A DNA stretch of 8,692 nucleotides, taken from positions 1-8,692 of the forward strand of contig DATMYQ010000086.1 of assembly GCA_035560935.1 (NCBI GenBank), in the 5' to 3' direction. The stretch's first letter is position 1. Every line of letters begins with the position of its first letter. A program made the translations under genes and the position numbers. This DNA is from DATMYQ01 sp035560935. GTDB taxonomy: Bacteria; Bacillota; Negativicutes; Sporomusales; Sporomusaceae. Below the pieces are notes generated by a model that saw nothing but the letters and a program-made list of their open reading frames with translations, did not search any database and had not been told where the DNA came from. Below are positions 1 to 6,438 of this stretch, piece by piece.

Positions 1-29
1 TTGGAATTTTAAATATATGGTGATACAAT
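1..29 (+). promoter_or_regulatory. Candidate sigma-A promoter for the secreted-protein cluster
   Basis: The -35 candidate is TTGGAA at 1-6 (4 of 6 consensus bases). A 17-base spacer leads to the -10 candidate TACAAT at 24-29 (5 of 6). A TG at 21-22, one base before the -10, makes it an extended -10 element. Transcription would start near 36, leaving a leader of about 35 bases before the ATG at 71. The match lies at the window edge, so elements further upstream cannot be seen. Confidence 0.6.
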
Positions 30-70
30 AAAATGGTCCCATAAAAAACACAAAGGAGTGAAATTTTGTC

Positions 71-595
71 ATGAAAATTGGCGCAATAAGAAAATTGTCG
101 TGCGCGTTCTTGGTGCTGCTGCTAATGGTAGCATCAACGGCGGTGATTGGTGCAGCACCGGCGACTACTGCCGTAGCACCAGAGGAACTGGCTGCCGTTC
201 CGGCGCAGGAATTTAGTTTGCCGGCAATCAACGGCCAAACGGTTACGGTGAGTTACGCCGGGAAGTTGACAGTACTGAATTTTTGGGCCGTGCGGTGCTC
301 TTATTGCCGGGAAGAGATGCCGGAAATCAATAATTTTGCCAGCGCCTACCGTGCGCGGCTACAGTTTTACGCGATTGACCTCAAAGAGCCGGCGGATAAA
401 GTGACGGGCTATTTGCAGGAAAACAAGTTTAGTTTGCCGGTCTTGCTGGATGGAAGCGGTGAATTAGGCAAACAGTTTGCCGTTAAAACAATACCTACAA
501 CCATTGTGATCGACTCCCAGGGGAATATTGTTTTTCGCAAAGCAGGCGTGATGACTCAAGCCGAGCTGGAAGGCGTTGTTGCCGGTCACCTGTAA
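71..595 (+). CDS. Exported TlpA/ResA-like thioredoxin-fold protein
   Basis: This is a 174-aa thiol-disulfide oxidoreductase-like protein. Residues 1-28 form a signal peptide or membrane anchor: basic MKIGAIRK, a hydrophobic core at about 11-26, and a likely cut near VIGAA. An Ala/Pro/Thr-rich linker runs to about 46, followed by a thioredoxin fold. It contains the FWAVRCSYC active site with Cys76 and Cys79, the EEMP stretch after it, and the cis-proline at Pro142 in the KTIPTT motif. The family normally carries CxPC, as in ResA or TlpA. CSYC is unusual, and its Tyr before the second Cys recalls the CxYC of DsbC/DsbG. Family members reduce or shuffle disulfides outside the cytoplasmic membrane, for example in cytochrome c maturation. 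No cytochrome gene is nearby; the next two genes encode secreted cysteine-containing proteins, which may be its clients (inference). The ATG at 71 follows AAAGGAG at 52-58 with a 12-base gap. The family call is firm, the substrate is unknown. Confidence 0.9.
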   Translation: MKIGAIRKLSCAFLVLLLMVASTAVIGAAPATTAVAPEELAAVPAQEFSLPAINGQTVTVSYAGKLTVLNFWAVRCSYCREEMPEINNFASAYRARLQFYAIDLKEPADKVTGYLQENKFSLPVLLDGSGELGKQFAVKTIPTTIVIDSQGNIVFRKAGVMTQAELEGVVAGHL

Positions 596-659
596 AATAA
601 CCGATTGTCACGGTATATATAAATAGTTCGATTACATCATAAAGGAGTGATATATTTTT

Positions 660-1913
660 ATGGTAACCAGAATACATCACAAAGTAATTGGTTCGATTCT
701 CTGGTTAATGTTTTTACTGGCAGCGCCAGGGCCGGCGTTCGCCGGTGCGCCGTCACCGCCCCATCCGGACCGACCCAATGTGGTTTGGGACGTATCCGCC
801 CAAAAAACAGTGATTGTTCATTTGCTTAATGCAACTCCCTACAACATGGTGCTGAAATCAAGCCCCTTTTCAAACAGTAATTACCAACAAGAGGTTCAGG
901 GGCAGTACGATGAAGGAGCTATTATGTTTACTCCATCCGGCATCCCCCAGACAGTGCCGAAAAACAGCGGCCGCTCCTTTGTCGTCACCATGCTGGACAA
1001 CGGCAGTAACGCCAGTGATGTCGCCGGTGAATATGATATGCTCTATACCTTGCAACAGGTCGATGCATCCAGCGTTTTCCAGCCAGGCGCTTGTACGATT
1101 AATCCGGTTAAAGCTGATGTGGATGTACATCTCGAATTTGACCACGTGAAGGAAAGCAAAAGTTTGAAAGGTGATATTTTTGATACCGTGGTGGAAGGTC
1201 TGAAGGTCATTGTCGAAGGCGGGGAAATCGTCGCCAGTGGCGGTGAAGAGGGTTGGTTTCATTTCCTGGAGTCTTCGGCAGCGCTGGCCGAAGATATCGC
1301 CACGACCATCAATGATGCTAATGAAAGCTCTGATCAGGGATATTTTAATGCCTTTGTGGTTTCCTATAACAATCAGCTGGATACCAGTTTGCCCGGTATT
1401 ACCACCTCGGCCACAGATTCGGATACCGCCGCCCAATATGCCGGTATCAGCACACAGCAACCCTACAGTCATGGTTGTCCCCAGTCAATCATTGAAGTGC
1501 CGGTGGTTATATTGCGGGAAAAAGGTCCGAATTCCAAAGAGTTGAACGGTAATTTGCCGGTGATCCTGGCCGCGGTGGTCACGCAAAGCGACCAAACCGG
1601 CGCTCAGGTGTGCCTGGCCAAGGTAAGCCCTGAGTCCAGTCGGGCTGGCAACAAAATTATGAACTTGCTGAAAAGTGAGGGGCTGAATGGCCGGAAAGCC
1701 GTGTTAAAACTGTTCCGTACCCTCGATTATCAGGAAATCAGCCAATTGAGAGAAACTTATAAAGCCATTGCCGGACACAAACGGCTTACCGAGAAGCAGG
1801 AAGACTTATTGGAACAGGTGGCGGTTGCCCTTGAAAAGCACCAGTCCTATCTGCATTCTCCGGTGCAGGCCGGACAAAAGAAATCAATTAACGAAAGAGG
1901 GGTGCGGAAGTGA
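660..1913 (+). CDS. Secreted protein of unknown family, 417 aa
   Basis: I do not recognise the family. Residues 1-28 are a clear type I signal peptide: a basic start, a hydrophobic core at about 9-22, and an AFA|GA cut after residue 28. A Pro-rich segment (29-40) follows, then a mostly beta-type region with the motif LLNATPYNMVL at 55-65. Residues 170-225 look helical and include a hydrophobic, Gly-rich patch (about 178-195). A second beta-type block spans 276-310. The last 90 residues (about 325-417) are charged and helical, with coiled-coil-like Leu spacing. The mature protein has only three cysteines: C145, C273 and C318. The ATG at 660 follows AAAGGAG at 641-647 with a 12-base gap, the same layout as the upstream gene 64 bases away. 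The stop overlaps the next gene's GTG, so the two are probably translationally coupled. The N-terminal motif and the 281-312 block resemble parts of the next protein, suggesting paralogy. Export is well supported, function is not. Confidence 0.8.
   Translation: MVTRIHHKVIGSILWLMFLLAAPGPAFAGAPSPPHPDRPNVVWDVSAQKTVIVHLLNATPYNMVLKSSPFSNSNYQQEVQGQYDEGAIMFTPSGIPQTVPKNSGRSFVVTMLDNGSNASDVAGEYDMLYTLQQVDASSVFQPGACTINPVKADVDVHLEFDHVKESKSLKGDIFDTVVEGLKVIVEGGEIVASGGEEGWFHFLESSAALAEDIATTINDANESSDQGYFNAFVVSYNNQLDTSLPGITTSATDSDTAAQYAGISTQQPYSHGCPQSIIEVPVVILREKGPNSKELNGNLPVILAAVVTQSDQTGAQVCLAKVSPESSRAGNKIMNLLKSEGLNGRKAVLKLFRTLDYQEISQLRETYKAIAGHKRLTEKQEDLLEQVAVALEKHQSYLHSPVQAGQKKSINERGVRK
1897..1902 (+). promoter_or_regulatory. 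Ribosome binding site setting a GTG start
   Basis: AGAGGG at 1897-1902 lies 7 bases before the GTG at 1910. That GTG overlaps the TGA of the upstream gene (GTGA). An in-frame ATG at 1919 is possible but has a longer, 16-base gap. The GTG is preferred because of its spacing and because its Lys3-like basic start suits a signal peptide. Confidence 0.6.
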
Positions 1914-2614
1914 AGTATATGGCAAGAATGATTTCCGTGCTATTTTTGACGATGTTTATCACATCCGCCAGTTTCGGGACGGCAAGAGCCTGTGATGACC
2001 CAGGGGGCGGAATTTGGCTGGGCATTACCGGCGTTAATTCGAACCACAACCAGTTTTGGTTTAGCGTGATTAATTTGACCAGTTATAATGTGACGATTGG
2101 CACTGCACCCGACCACGCAATTGATGATTTTCCTTACGGCAGCGTATTGCCGCCGGGAAACTGCGTCAACTACAAGTCTGTTACTCCTTCCATGAGTAAT
2201 TATGCGATTACCACCTGGGCAAGCGCCGATGCGCATAACCGGTTCCCTGATCATTGCACAGCAACGGTTCCGTTCACGATTAGCGAGGGAACCGGCGCCT
2301 ATAATTTTAGTCTGACTTTCAAGCAGGATACTAACGACCATCCTCAGCAGGCGGCTATCGTTAATTTTGCTCCTCCTTATGGTACGACAACCTGGAAGTA
2401 TTCCCAATCCGTCAGTAATGATAACGGCTATTACGCCAATCAACCCCGGGACGGGCATGAAGGAATTCTGTTCGCGATTTCCGACACCTTTGTTTTATCG
2501 GCTTTCAAGCCCAATAAAGTCGGTAATGGCGGCAACCGGTTCATTTTAGTCATTACCCAGAGATATTCCGACTCCAATTATCGCGGTTACCATTACCAGT
2601 GGTATATGGACTGA
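1910..2614 (+). CDS. Secreted protein of unknown family, 234 aa
   Basis: I do not recognise the family. An N-terminal signal peptide spans about residues 1-27, with a basic start and a hydrophobic core at 8-20. It ends in ARA before Cys28. This fits type I cleavage; the bases around Cys28 do not form a good lipobox. The mature part is rich in Asn, Tyr, Gly, Ser and Thr and looks like an all-beta protein, with no long helix. The motif VINLTSYNVTI at 53-63 matches LLNATPYNMVL of the upstream protein. The block at 191-222, which includes NGGNRFILVITQ, resembles that protein's NGNLPVILAAVVTQ block. It has three cysteines: C28, C85 and C116. It is shorter than its neighbour because it lacks the central helical segment and the C-terminal helical tail. 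It starts with GTG inside the upstream stop and ends just before a strong terminator, so it is the last gene of the cluster. Possible roles such as adhesin, toxin-like or cell-surface factor are unsupported guesses. Confidence 0.8.
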   Translation: MKYMARMISVLFLTMFITSASFGTARACDDPGGGIWLGITGVNSNHNQFWFSVINLTSYNVTIGTAPDHAIDDFPYGSVLPPGNCVNYKSVTPSMSNYAITTWASADAHNRFPDHCTATVPFTISEGTGAYNFSLTFKQDTNDHPQQAAIVNFAPPYGTTTWKYSQSVSNDNGYYANQPRDGHEGILFAISDTFVLSAFKPNKVGNGGNRFILVITQRYSDSNYRGYHYQWYMD

Positions 2615-2644
2615 GATTGCAGCCATTGCTTTCATTTAACTACA

Positions 2645-2690
2645 AAGGGGACCAGGGAGAAACGATGGTTTCATCCTGGTCCCCTTCTTT
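2645..2690 (+). terminator. Strong intrinsic terminator closing the secreted-protein cluster
   Basis: A perfect 12-bp stem pairs AAGGGGACCAGG (2645-2656) with CCTGGTCCCCTT (2675-2686). It continues, after a two-base internal mismatch region, as GAAAC (2659-2663) with GTTTC (2668-2672) around a GATG loop. CTTTATAT follows on the + strand. It starts 31 bases after the stop of the 234-aa gene. The same hairpin could also stop the convergent carboxyltransferase transcript, although its T tract in that direction (CCCCTTTGTAG) is weak. Confidence 0.88.
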
Positions 2691-2774
2691 ATATAGAGCG
2701 GGTTTTAAACGGTAAGGAGTCAACAGACCGTGTTTTAGTAAATAAAGCGGTATCCGTAACAAAATATCCGGTGT

Positions 2775-4124
2775 CTAGGATCGGTTCGTTTCAAAGAATT
2801 TCAGCGCCACATCCGGGAATACGGCATAGGAGAGTACATCTTCCACTGACGCGTTGGGATAGCCTTTCTCGGCCAGTTCCTGTTTTAAGGAAGCCATTTG
2901 CGGTTGGATGTCGTCAGCGGGACGATGGGTAATGATTTCTTCACCCGTCAGAATCAGTTCCTTAATTTCTTCAGGAATCGGCGCGGGAGTACGGCCATAT
3001 TTACCACGGGCCAGGTCCTTAACTTCACGGGGAACCATTTTGTAGCGGCCCAGCATGACGTTAAAGGTGGACATGGTGCCGACAATCTGGCTGGTTGGGG
3101 TAACCAGCGGCGGGTAACCCAGCTCAGCTCTTACCCGGGGCATTTCTTCCAGCAGTTCGGCATATCTGTCGGACATGCCCTGCTCTTTTAACTGATTGAG
3201 CAGGTTGGACAGCATGCCGCCGGGAATTTGGAAGGTGAGAACTTTGGTATCGATATCAATGGCGGTGTTTAATTTGAATTCCTCTGCCACCTGTTTTTTG
3301 ATATTGCGGAAATGATCGGCAATCGGATACAGGGCTTCTTTTTTCAGACCGGTATCTCTTTCGTGCCCTTCCAAGGCCGCTACAATCGCTTCCGTGGCCG
3401 GTTGGGCGGTACCCATGGCAAAAGGCGACAGCGCGCAGTCGACAACGTCGACGCCGGCTTCCATTGCTTTTAAGTAGGTCATGGAAGCCATACCGCTGGT
3501 ATAGTGGGTATGCAGCTGAATAGGAATGCTGACTTCTGCTTTTAAGGCTTTGACCAGGTCATAAGCCACATAGGGAGCCAGAAGACCAGCCATATCTTTG
3601 ATACAGATGGAATCGGCGCCCAGGGAAGCCAGATCTTTGGCCACCTTGATAAAGCTTTGGGTGTTGTGATAGGGGCTGATCGTATATACGAAAGCGCCCT
3701 GAACATGGGCTCCGGCTTTTTTTGCGGCCCGGATGGAGGTTTCCATGTTCCGCACGTCGTTTAACGCGTCGAAGATGCGCACTACGCCTACGCCGTTATC
3801 GACGGCACGGTTGACAAACTCAGTGACCACGTCATCGGCGTAATGATTGTAGCCCAGAACGTTCTGGCCCCGCAACAGCATTTGAATCGGCGTTTTTTTG
3901 AGGTGCTTTTTCAGGGTGCGCAGGCGTTCCCAGGGATCTTCATTCAGAAAGCGGAGACAGCTGTCAAAGGTGGCGCCACCCCAGGCTTCCAACGAGAAAT
4001 AGCCGATTTCATCCAGCTGTTCCAGCATCGGGATCATATCATCGGTCCGCATTCTAGTGGCCGCCAGCGATTGATGGCCGTCCCTCAGAACCGTTTCGGT
4101 GATTTTCAATGGATTGTTTGCCAT
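2775..4124 (-). CDS. OadA/PycB/transcarboxylase-5S-type carboxyltransferase subunit, no biotin domain
   Basis: This 449-aa cytoplasmic enzyme subunit moves a carboxyl group between a biotin carrier and a keto acid (pyruvate/oxaloacetate). Depending on its partners it could serve oxaloacetate decarboxylase, two-subunit pyruvate carboxylase or methylmalonyl-CoA transcarboxylase. The N-terminal HMG-CoA-lyase-like TIM barrel carries the VLRDGHQS motif (metal-ligand Asp15), EAWGGATFDSCLRFLNEDPW at about 46-65 and MLLRGQNVLGY at 82-92. Lys176 in IKDMAG is the lysine carbamylated in the family, and His205/His207 in HTH are metal ligands. The PycA/OadA conserved C-terminal domain includes IPGGMLSNL and LVTPTSQIVGT. 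It ends near residue 449 without the biotinyl AMKM segment found in about 580-600-aa OadA, so BCCP and other subunits must be encoded elsewhere. The ATG follows AAGGGGG (4134-4140) with a 9-base gap. It is a single-gene transcript by layout. The family is certain; the choice between OadA, PycB and 5S roles is not. Confidence 0.93.
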   Translation of the reverse strand: MANNPLKITETVLRDGHQSLAATRMRTDDMIPMLEQLDEIGYFSLEAWGGATFDSCLRFLNEDPWERLRTLKKHLKKTPIQMLLRGQNVLGYNHYADDVVTEFVNRAVDNGVGVVRIFDALNDVRNMETSIRAAKKAGAHVQGAFVYTISPYHNTQSFIKVAKDLASLGADSICIKDMAGLLAPYVAYDLVKALKAEVSIPIQLHTHYTSGMASMTYLKAMEAGVDVVDCALSPFAMGTAQPATEAIVAALEGHERDTGLKKEALYPIADHFRNIKKQVAEEFKLNTAIDIDTKVLTFQIPGGMLSNLLNQLKEQGMSDRYAELLEEMPRVRAELGYPPLVTPTSQIVGTMSTFNVMLGRYKMVPREVKDLARGKYGRTPAPIPEEIKELILTGEEIITHRPADDIQPQMASLKQELAEKGYPNASVEDVLSYAVFPDVALKFFETNRS

Positions 4125-4160
4125 TTTTACATACCCCCTTGTTGATGTTTAAATAGTTGT

Positions 4161-4178
4161 ATCAGTAAAAATACTGAT
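4161..4178. repeat. Perfect inverted repeat in the carboxyltransferase leader
   Basis: The sequence ATCAGTAAAAATACTGAT is a perfect 7-bp inverted repeat (ATCAGTA/TACTGAT) around AAAA. It lies about 30 bases downstream of the -10 element and 37 bases before the start codon. It could be a repressor operator or a weak leader hairpin. The 9-mer AAAATACTG inside it recurs at 4250-4258, upstream of the -35 element. Confidence 0.55.
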
Positions 4179-4206
4179 GGATGGAAGCTAATTTCATATG
4201 TCATAT

Positions 4207-4236
4207 ATTGTAGCCTATGCTTCGTTAAAAAGCCAA
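4207..4236 (-). promoter_or_regulatory. Candidate sigma-A promoter for the carboxyltransferase gene
   Basis: On the - strand, TTGGCT (4236-4231) is a 4-of-6 -35 candidate. An 18-base spacer separates it from the -10 candidate TACAAT (4212-4207), which matches 5 of 6. Transcription would start near 4200 and give a leader of about 75 bases before the ATG at 4124. No better pair was seen in this gap. Confidence 0.5.
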
Positions 4237-4361
4237 TCAGCCGGTCAATAAAATACTGTATACATTTGCTGAATAAAAAGAATATTATCTATCGGACCCT
4301 GGAAATCCTGCCGCAGCAGAGGAAATCGGCCATGAAAATTTTGCAGGGAGGAATAATAAAA

Positions 4362-4406
4362 TAAAAAAACAAAGCAGCAGCAACTCAGAGAATTACGACT
4401 GCTTTG
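4362..4406 (-). terminator. Intrinsic terminator of the opp operon
   Basis: Reading the - strand after the oppF stop, an 8-bp stem CAAAGCAG (4406-4399) pairs with CTGCTTTG (4377-4370) across a 21-base loop that can partly fold. A run of seven T (4369-4363) follows. It begins 12 bases after the stop codon. The hairpin is not followed by a T tract on the + strand, so it acts in one direction. Confidence 0.85.
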
Positions 4407-4418
4407 CAAAAAAACAAC

Positions 4419-5402
4419 TTATTTGTTGACCAGGTGGCAGGCGACAAAATGATCGCCGATATTGGTTAAAACCGGATTTTCTTCCGCACACTTCGGCATG
4501 GCGTAACGACAGCGGGTCCGGAATTTGCAGCCGCTAGGCGGATTTAAGGGACTGGGAACATCGCCTTCGAGGATGATGCGCTGGCGGGTGAGCTCAACGC
4601 CCGGATCGGGAATCGGAATCGCCGACAGCAGCGCCTGGGTGTAGGGATGTTGAGGATTACAGTATAATTCATCGCAGTCGGCCAGTTCGACCAGTGAGCC
4701 CAGATACATGACCGCTACCCGATTACTGATATGCTTGACCATGGACAGGTCGTGGGCGATGAACAAGTAGGTCAGGCCGTATTGCTGCTGCAATTCCTGC
4801 AATAAATTGACTACCTGGGCCTGGATCGATACGTCCAGAGCGGATATAGGCTCATCGCAGATAATGAATTCAGGGTCTACCGCCAAAGAGCGGGCGATGC
4901 CGATCCGCTGGCGCTGGCCGCCGCTGAATTCATGGGGAAAACGGCTGGCATGCTCAGGGTTTAAACCCACCCGGCGCAGCAGGCTGTAAATCCGGTCATT
5001 GCGTTCGCTGCCTTTCGCCAGTTGATGAATGTCAATGGGTTCGCCGATAATATCGCCGACGGTCATGCGGGGATTCAGGGAGGCGTAAGGGTCCTGAAAA
5101 ATCATCTGGATTTTGCGGCGCATAGCCAGCGCTTCCGGCCCGGCGATGGCCGCATGAATATCCTGACCTTTGAACAGCGCCTGTCCGGCGGTGGGACGGT
5201 ACAGTCCGACCACCGTACGGCCGATGGTGGATTTACCGCAGCCGGTTTCACCCACCAAGCCCAGCGTTTCGCCTTTTTTTACATGGAAGGAGACGTTTTC
5301 CACCGCTTTGACGTGCGTGAGAACTTTGCCAAACAAAGAGCGAGTGGCCGCAAAATATTTGGTGAGGTTTTTTACTTCGATGACGTTTTGTTCGTTACTC
5401 AT
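4419..5402 (-). CDS. oppF: Oligopeptide/dipeptide ABC transporter ATPase OppF
   Basis: This 327-aa cytoplasmic ATPase is one half of the motor pair driving peptide import through OppBC. It shows Walker A GETGCGKS (51-58), Q-loop Gln103, signature FSGGQRQR (159-166), Walker B FIICDEP with Asp183/Glu184 (179-185), and H-loop His217. The peptide-transporter C-terminal extension contains QHPY at 251-254. Four cysteines (C292, C298, C305, C322) follow the GC-x5-C-x6-C pattern, a putative iron-sulfur site known for DppD-type proteins. The first residues (VIEVKNLTKYF, then VKAVENVSF) are typical of the F subunit and set it apart from D. The ATG overlaps the oppD TGA by 4 bases (ATGA), with AAAGGAGGG (5420-5412) 9 bases upstream. 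It is the last gene of the operon and is followed by a terminator. OppF and DppF cannot be told apart with certainty from sequence alone; the permease OppB favours opp naming. Confidence 0.94.
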   Translation of the reverse strand: MSNEQNVIEVKNLTKYFAATRSLFGKVLTHVKAVENVSFHVKKGETLGLVGETGCGKSTIGRTVVGLYRPTAGQALFKGQDIHAAIAGPEALAMRRKIQMIFQDPYASLNPRMTVGDIIGEPIDIHQLAKGSERNDRIYSLLRRVGLNPEHASRFPHEFSGGQRQRIGIARSLAVDPEFIICDEPISALDVSIQAQVVNLLQELQQQYGLTYLFIAHDLSMVKHISNRVAVMYLGSLVELADCDELYCNPQHPYTQALLSAIPIPDPGVELTRQRIILEGDVPSPLNPPSGCKFRTRCRYAMPKCAEENPVLTNIGDHFVACHLVNK

Positions 5403-6424
5403 ATGGCAGCACCCTCCTTTTCCGCTTCCGTGAACAGAGATTCCGGCGTAAAGGGGGAATTTTTATGGAGCAGCCAGCAGCGGCAGGTGTGGTTCTCGTT
5501 AATGGACAAGAGTTCCGGCGGCTGCTTGCAGATTTCCATGGCGAAACGGCAGCGGGGCATGAAGGCGCAACCGGGCGGCGGCGACAGCAAATCTGGCGGC
5601 TGACCGGCGATGGACGCCAGACACTCTTTTTTCTGGTCCATGCGGGGAACCGATTTCAGCAAACTCCAGGTATAGGGGTGGCGGGGGTTGGCGTACAGTT
5701 CTTTCAACGGGGCCATTTCCACCGCCTTGCCGGCGTACATGACCATGACCCGGTCGCAAATACCCGCCACTACTCCCAGATCGTGAGTGATCAGAATAAT
5801 GGAAGTGGACAGCTGTTTGTTCAGGTTCTTCATCAGATCCATGATTTGGGCCTGAATGGTTACATCCAGGGCGGTAGTGGGCTCATCGGCAATCAGGATT
5901 TTGGGGCTGCAGGCCAACGCCATGGCGATCATGACCCGCTGCCGCATACCGCCGCTCATTTGGTGGGGGTAGAGGCTGATACGGGCTTCCGGTGAAGGGA
6001 TTCCGACCATTCGCAGCATGTCTACCGCTTTTTCCAGAGCCGGCCCTTTGGCCATGTTTTTATGAATCATAAAACTTTCAGCTAACTGCAAACCCACGGT
6101 CAATACCGGGTTCAGCGAGGTCATCGGATCCTGGAAAATCATACTGATATCGTTGCCGCGGATCGCCCGCAGTTCTTTTTCGGACATTTTTACGATGTCT
6201 TTGCCTTCGAACATGATCCGACCGCTGGGGATGTCGCCGGGCGGGGTCGGGATCAGGCCCATGATGGCGCTGGAAGTGACGCTCTTGCCGCAGCCGGATT
6301 CACCAACGATGCCAAGAACTTCACCTTTTCCCAATTGAAAACTGACGTTGCTGACCGCCTGGACGGTGCCGGCATACGTATGAAATACTACTTTTAAATC
6401 TTCAACAGATAATATTGGTTCCAC
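5399..6424 (-). CDS. oppD: Oligopeptide/dipeptide ABC transporter ATPase OppD
   Basis: This 341-aa cytoplasmic ATPase pairs with OppF under the OppBC channel. It shows Walker A GESGCGKS (41-48), Q-loop Gln98, signature SGGMRQR (157-163), Walker B ILIADEP with Asp180/Glu181 (176-182), and H-loop His214. The C-terminal oligopeptide region has RHPY (248-251) and GQPPDLLSPPPGC. The cysteines C286, C292, C299, C314 and C316 form the cluster seen in DppD-type subunits, one of which is known to bind a [4Fe-4S] cluster (established for the family). The start is GTG at 6424-6422, supported by AAGGAGG (6440-6434) with a 9-base gap. That site sits within the oppC stop codon region, so translation is probably coupled. 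After the last cysteines there is an extra tail of about 20 residues that is rich in Glu and Ala. Confidence 0.94.
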   Translation of the reverse strand: MEPILSVEDLKVVFHTYAGTVQAVSNVSFQLGKGEVLGIVGESGCGKSVTSSAIMGLIPTPPGDIPSGRIMFEGKDIVKMSEKELRAIRGNDISMIFQDPMTSLNPVLTVGLQLAESFMIHKNMAKGPALEKAVDMLRMVGIPSPEARISLYPHQMSGGMRQRVMIAMALACSPKILIADEPTTALDVTIQAQIMDLMKNLNKQLSTSIILITHDLGVVAGICDRVMVMYAGKAVEMAPLKELYANPRHPYTWSLLKSVPRMDQKKECLASIAGQPPDLLSPPPGCAFMPRCRFAMEICKQPPELLSINENHTCRCWLLHKNSPFTPESLFTEAEKEGAAI

Positions 6425-6438
6425 GCAATGGTTCCTCC

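Noticed and set aside
605..623. Internal promoter before the 417-aa gene (TTGTCA at 605, TATAAA at 618)
   Set aside because: The two boxes are only 7 bases apart, and no -10 match sits 16-18 bases from TTGTCA.
870..1472. 200-aa open frame on the - strand inside the 417-aa gene
   Set aside because: It lies antisense to a gene with a clear signal peptide and ribosome binding site. It has no ribosome binding site of its own and a composition typical of a shadow frame.
1940..2458. 172-aa open frame on the - strand inside the 234-aa gene
   Set aside because: It lies antisense to a gene with a signal peptide, has no ribosome binding site, and its sequence is not protein-like.
2751..2780. TATCCG repeats near the carboxyltransferase stop as a terminator
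   Set aside because: They are direct repeats, not inverted ones, so no stem forms.
5022..5603. 193-aa + strand open frame across oppF/oppD
   Set aside because: It is antisense to two ATPase genes whose motifs are all intact, so it is a shadow of conserved coding sequence.
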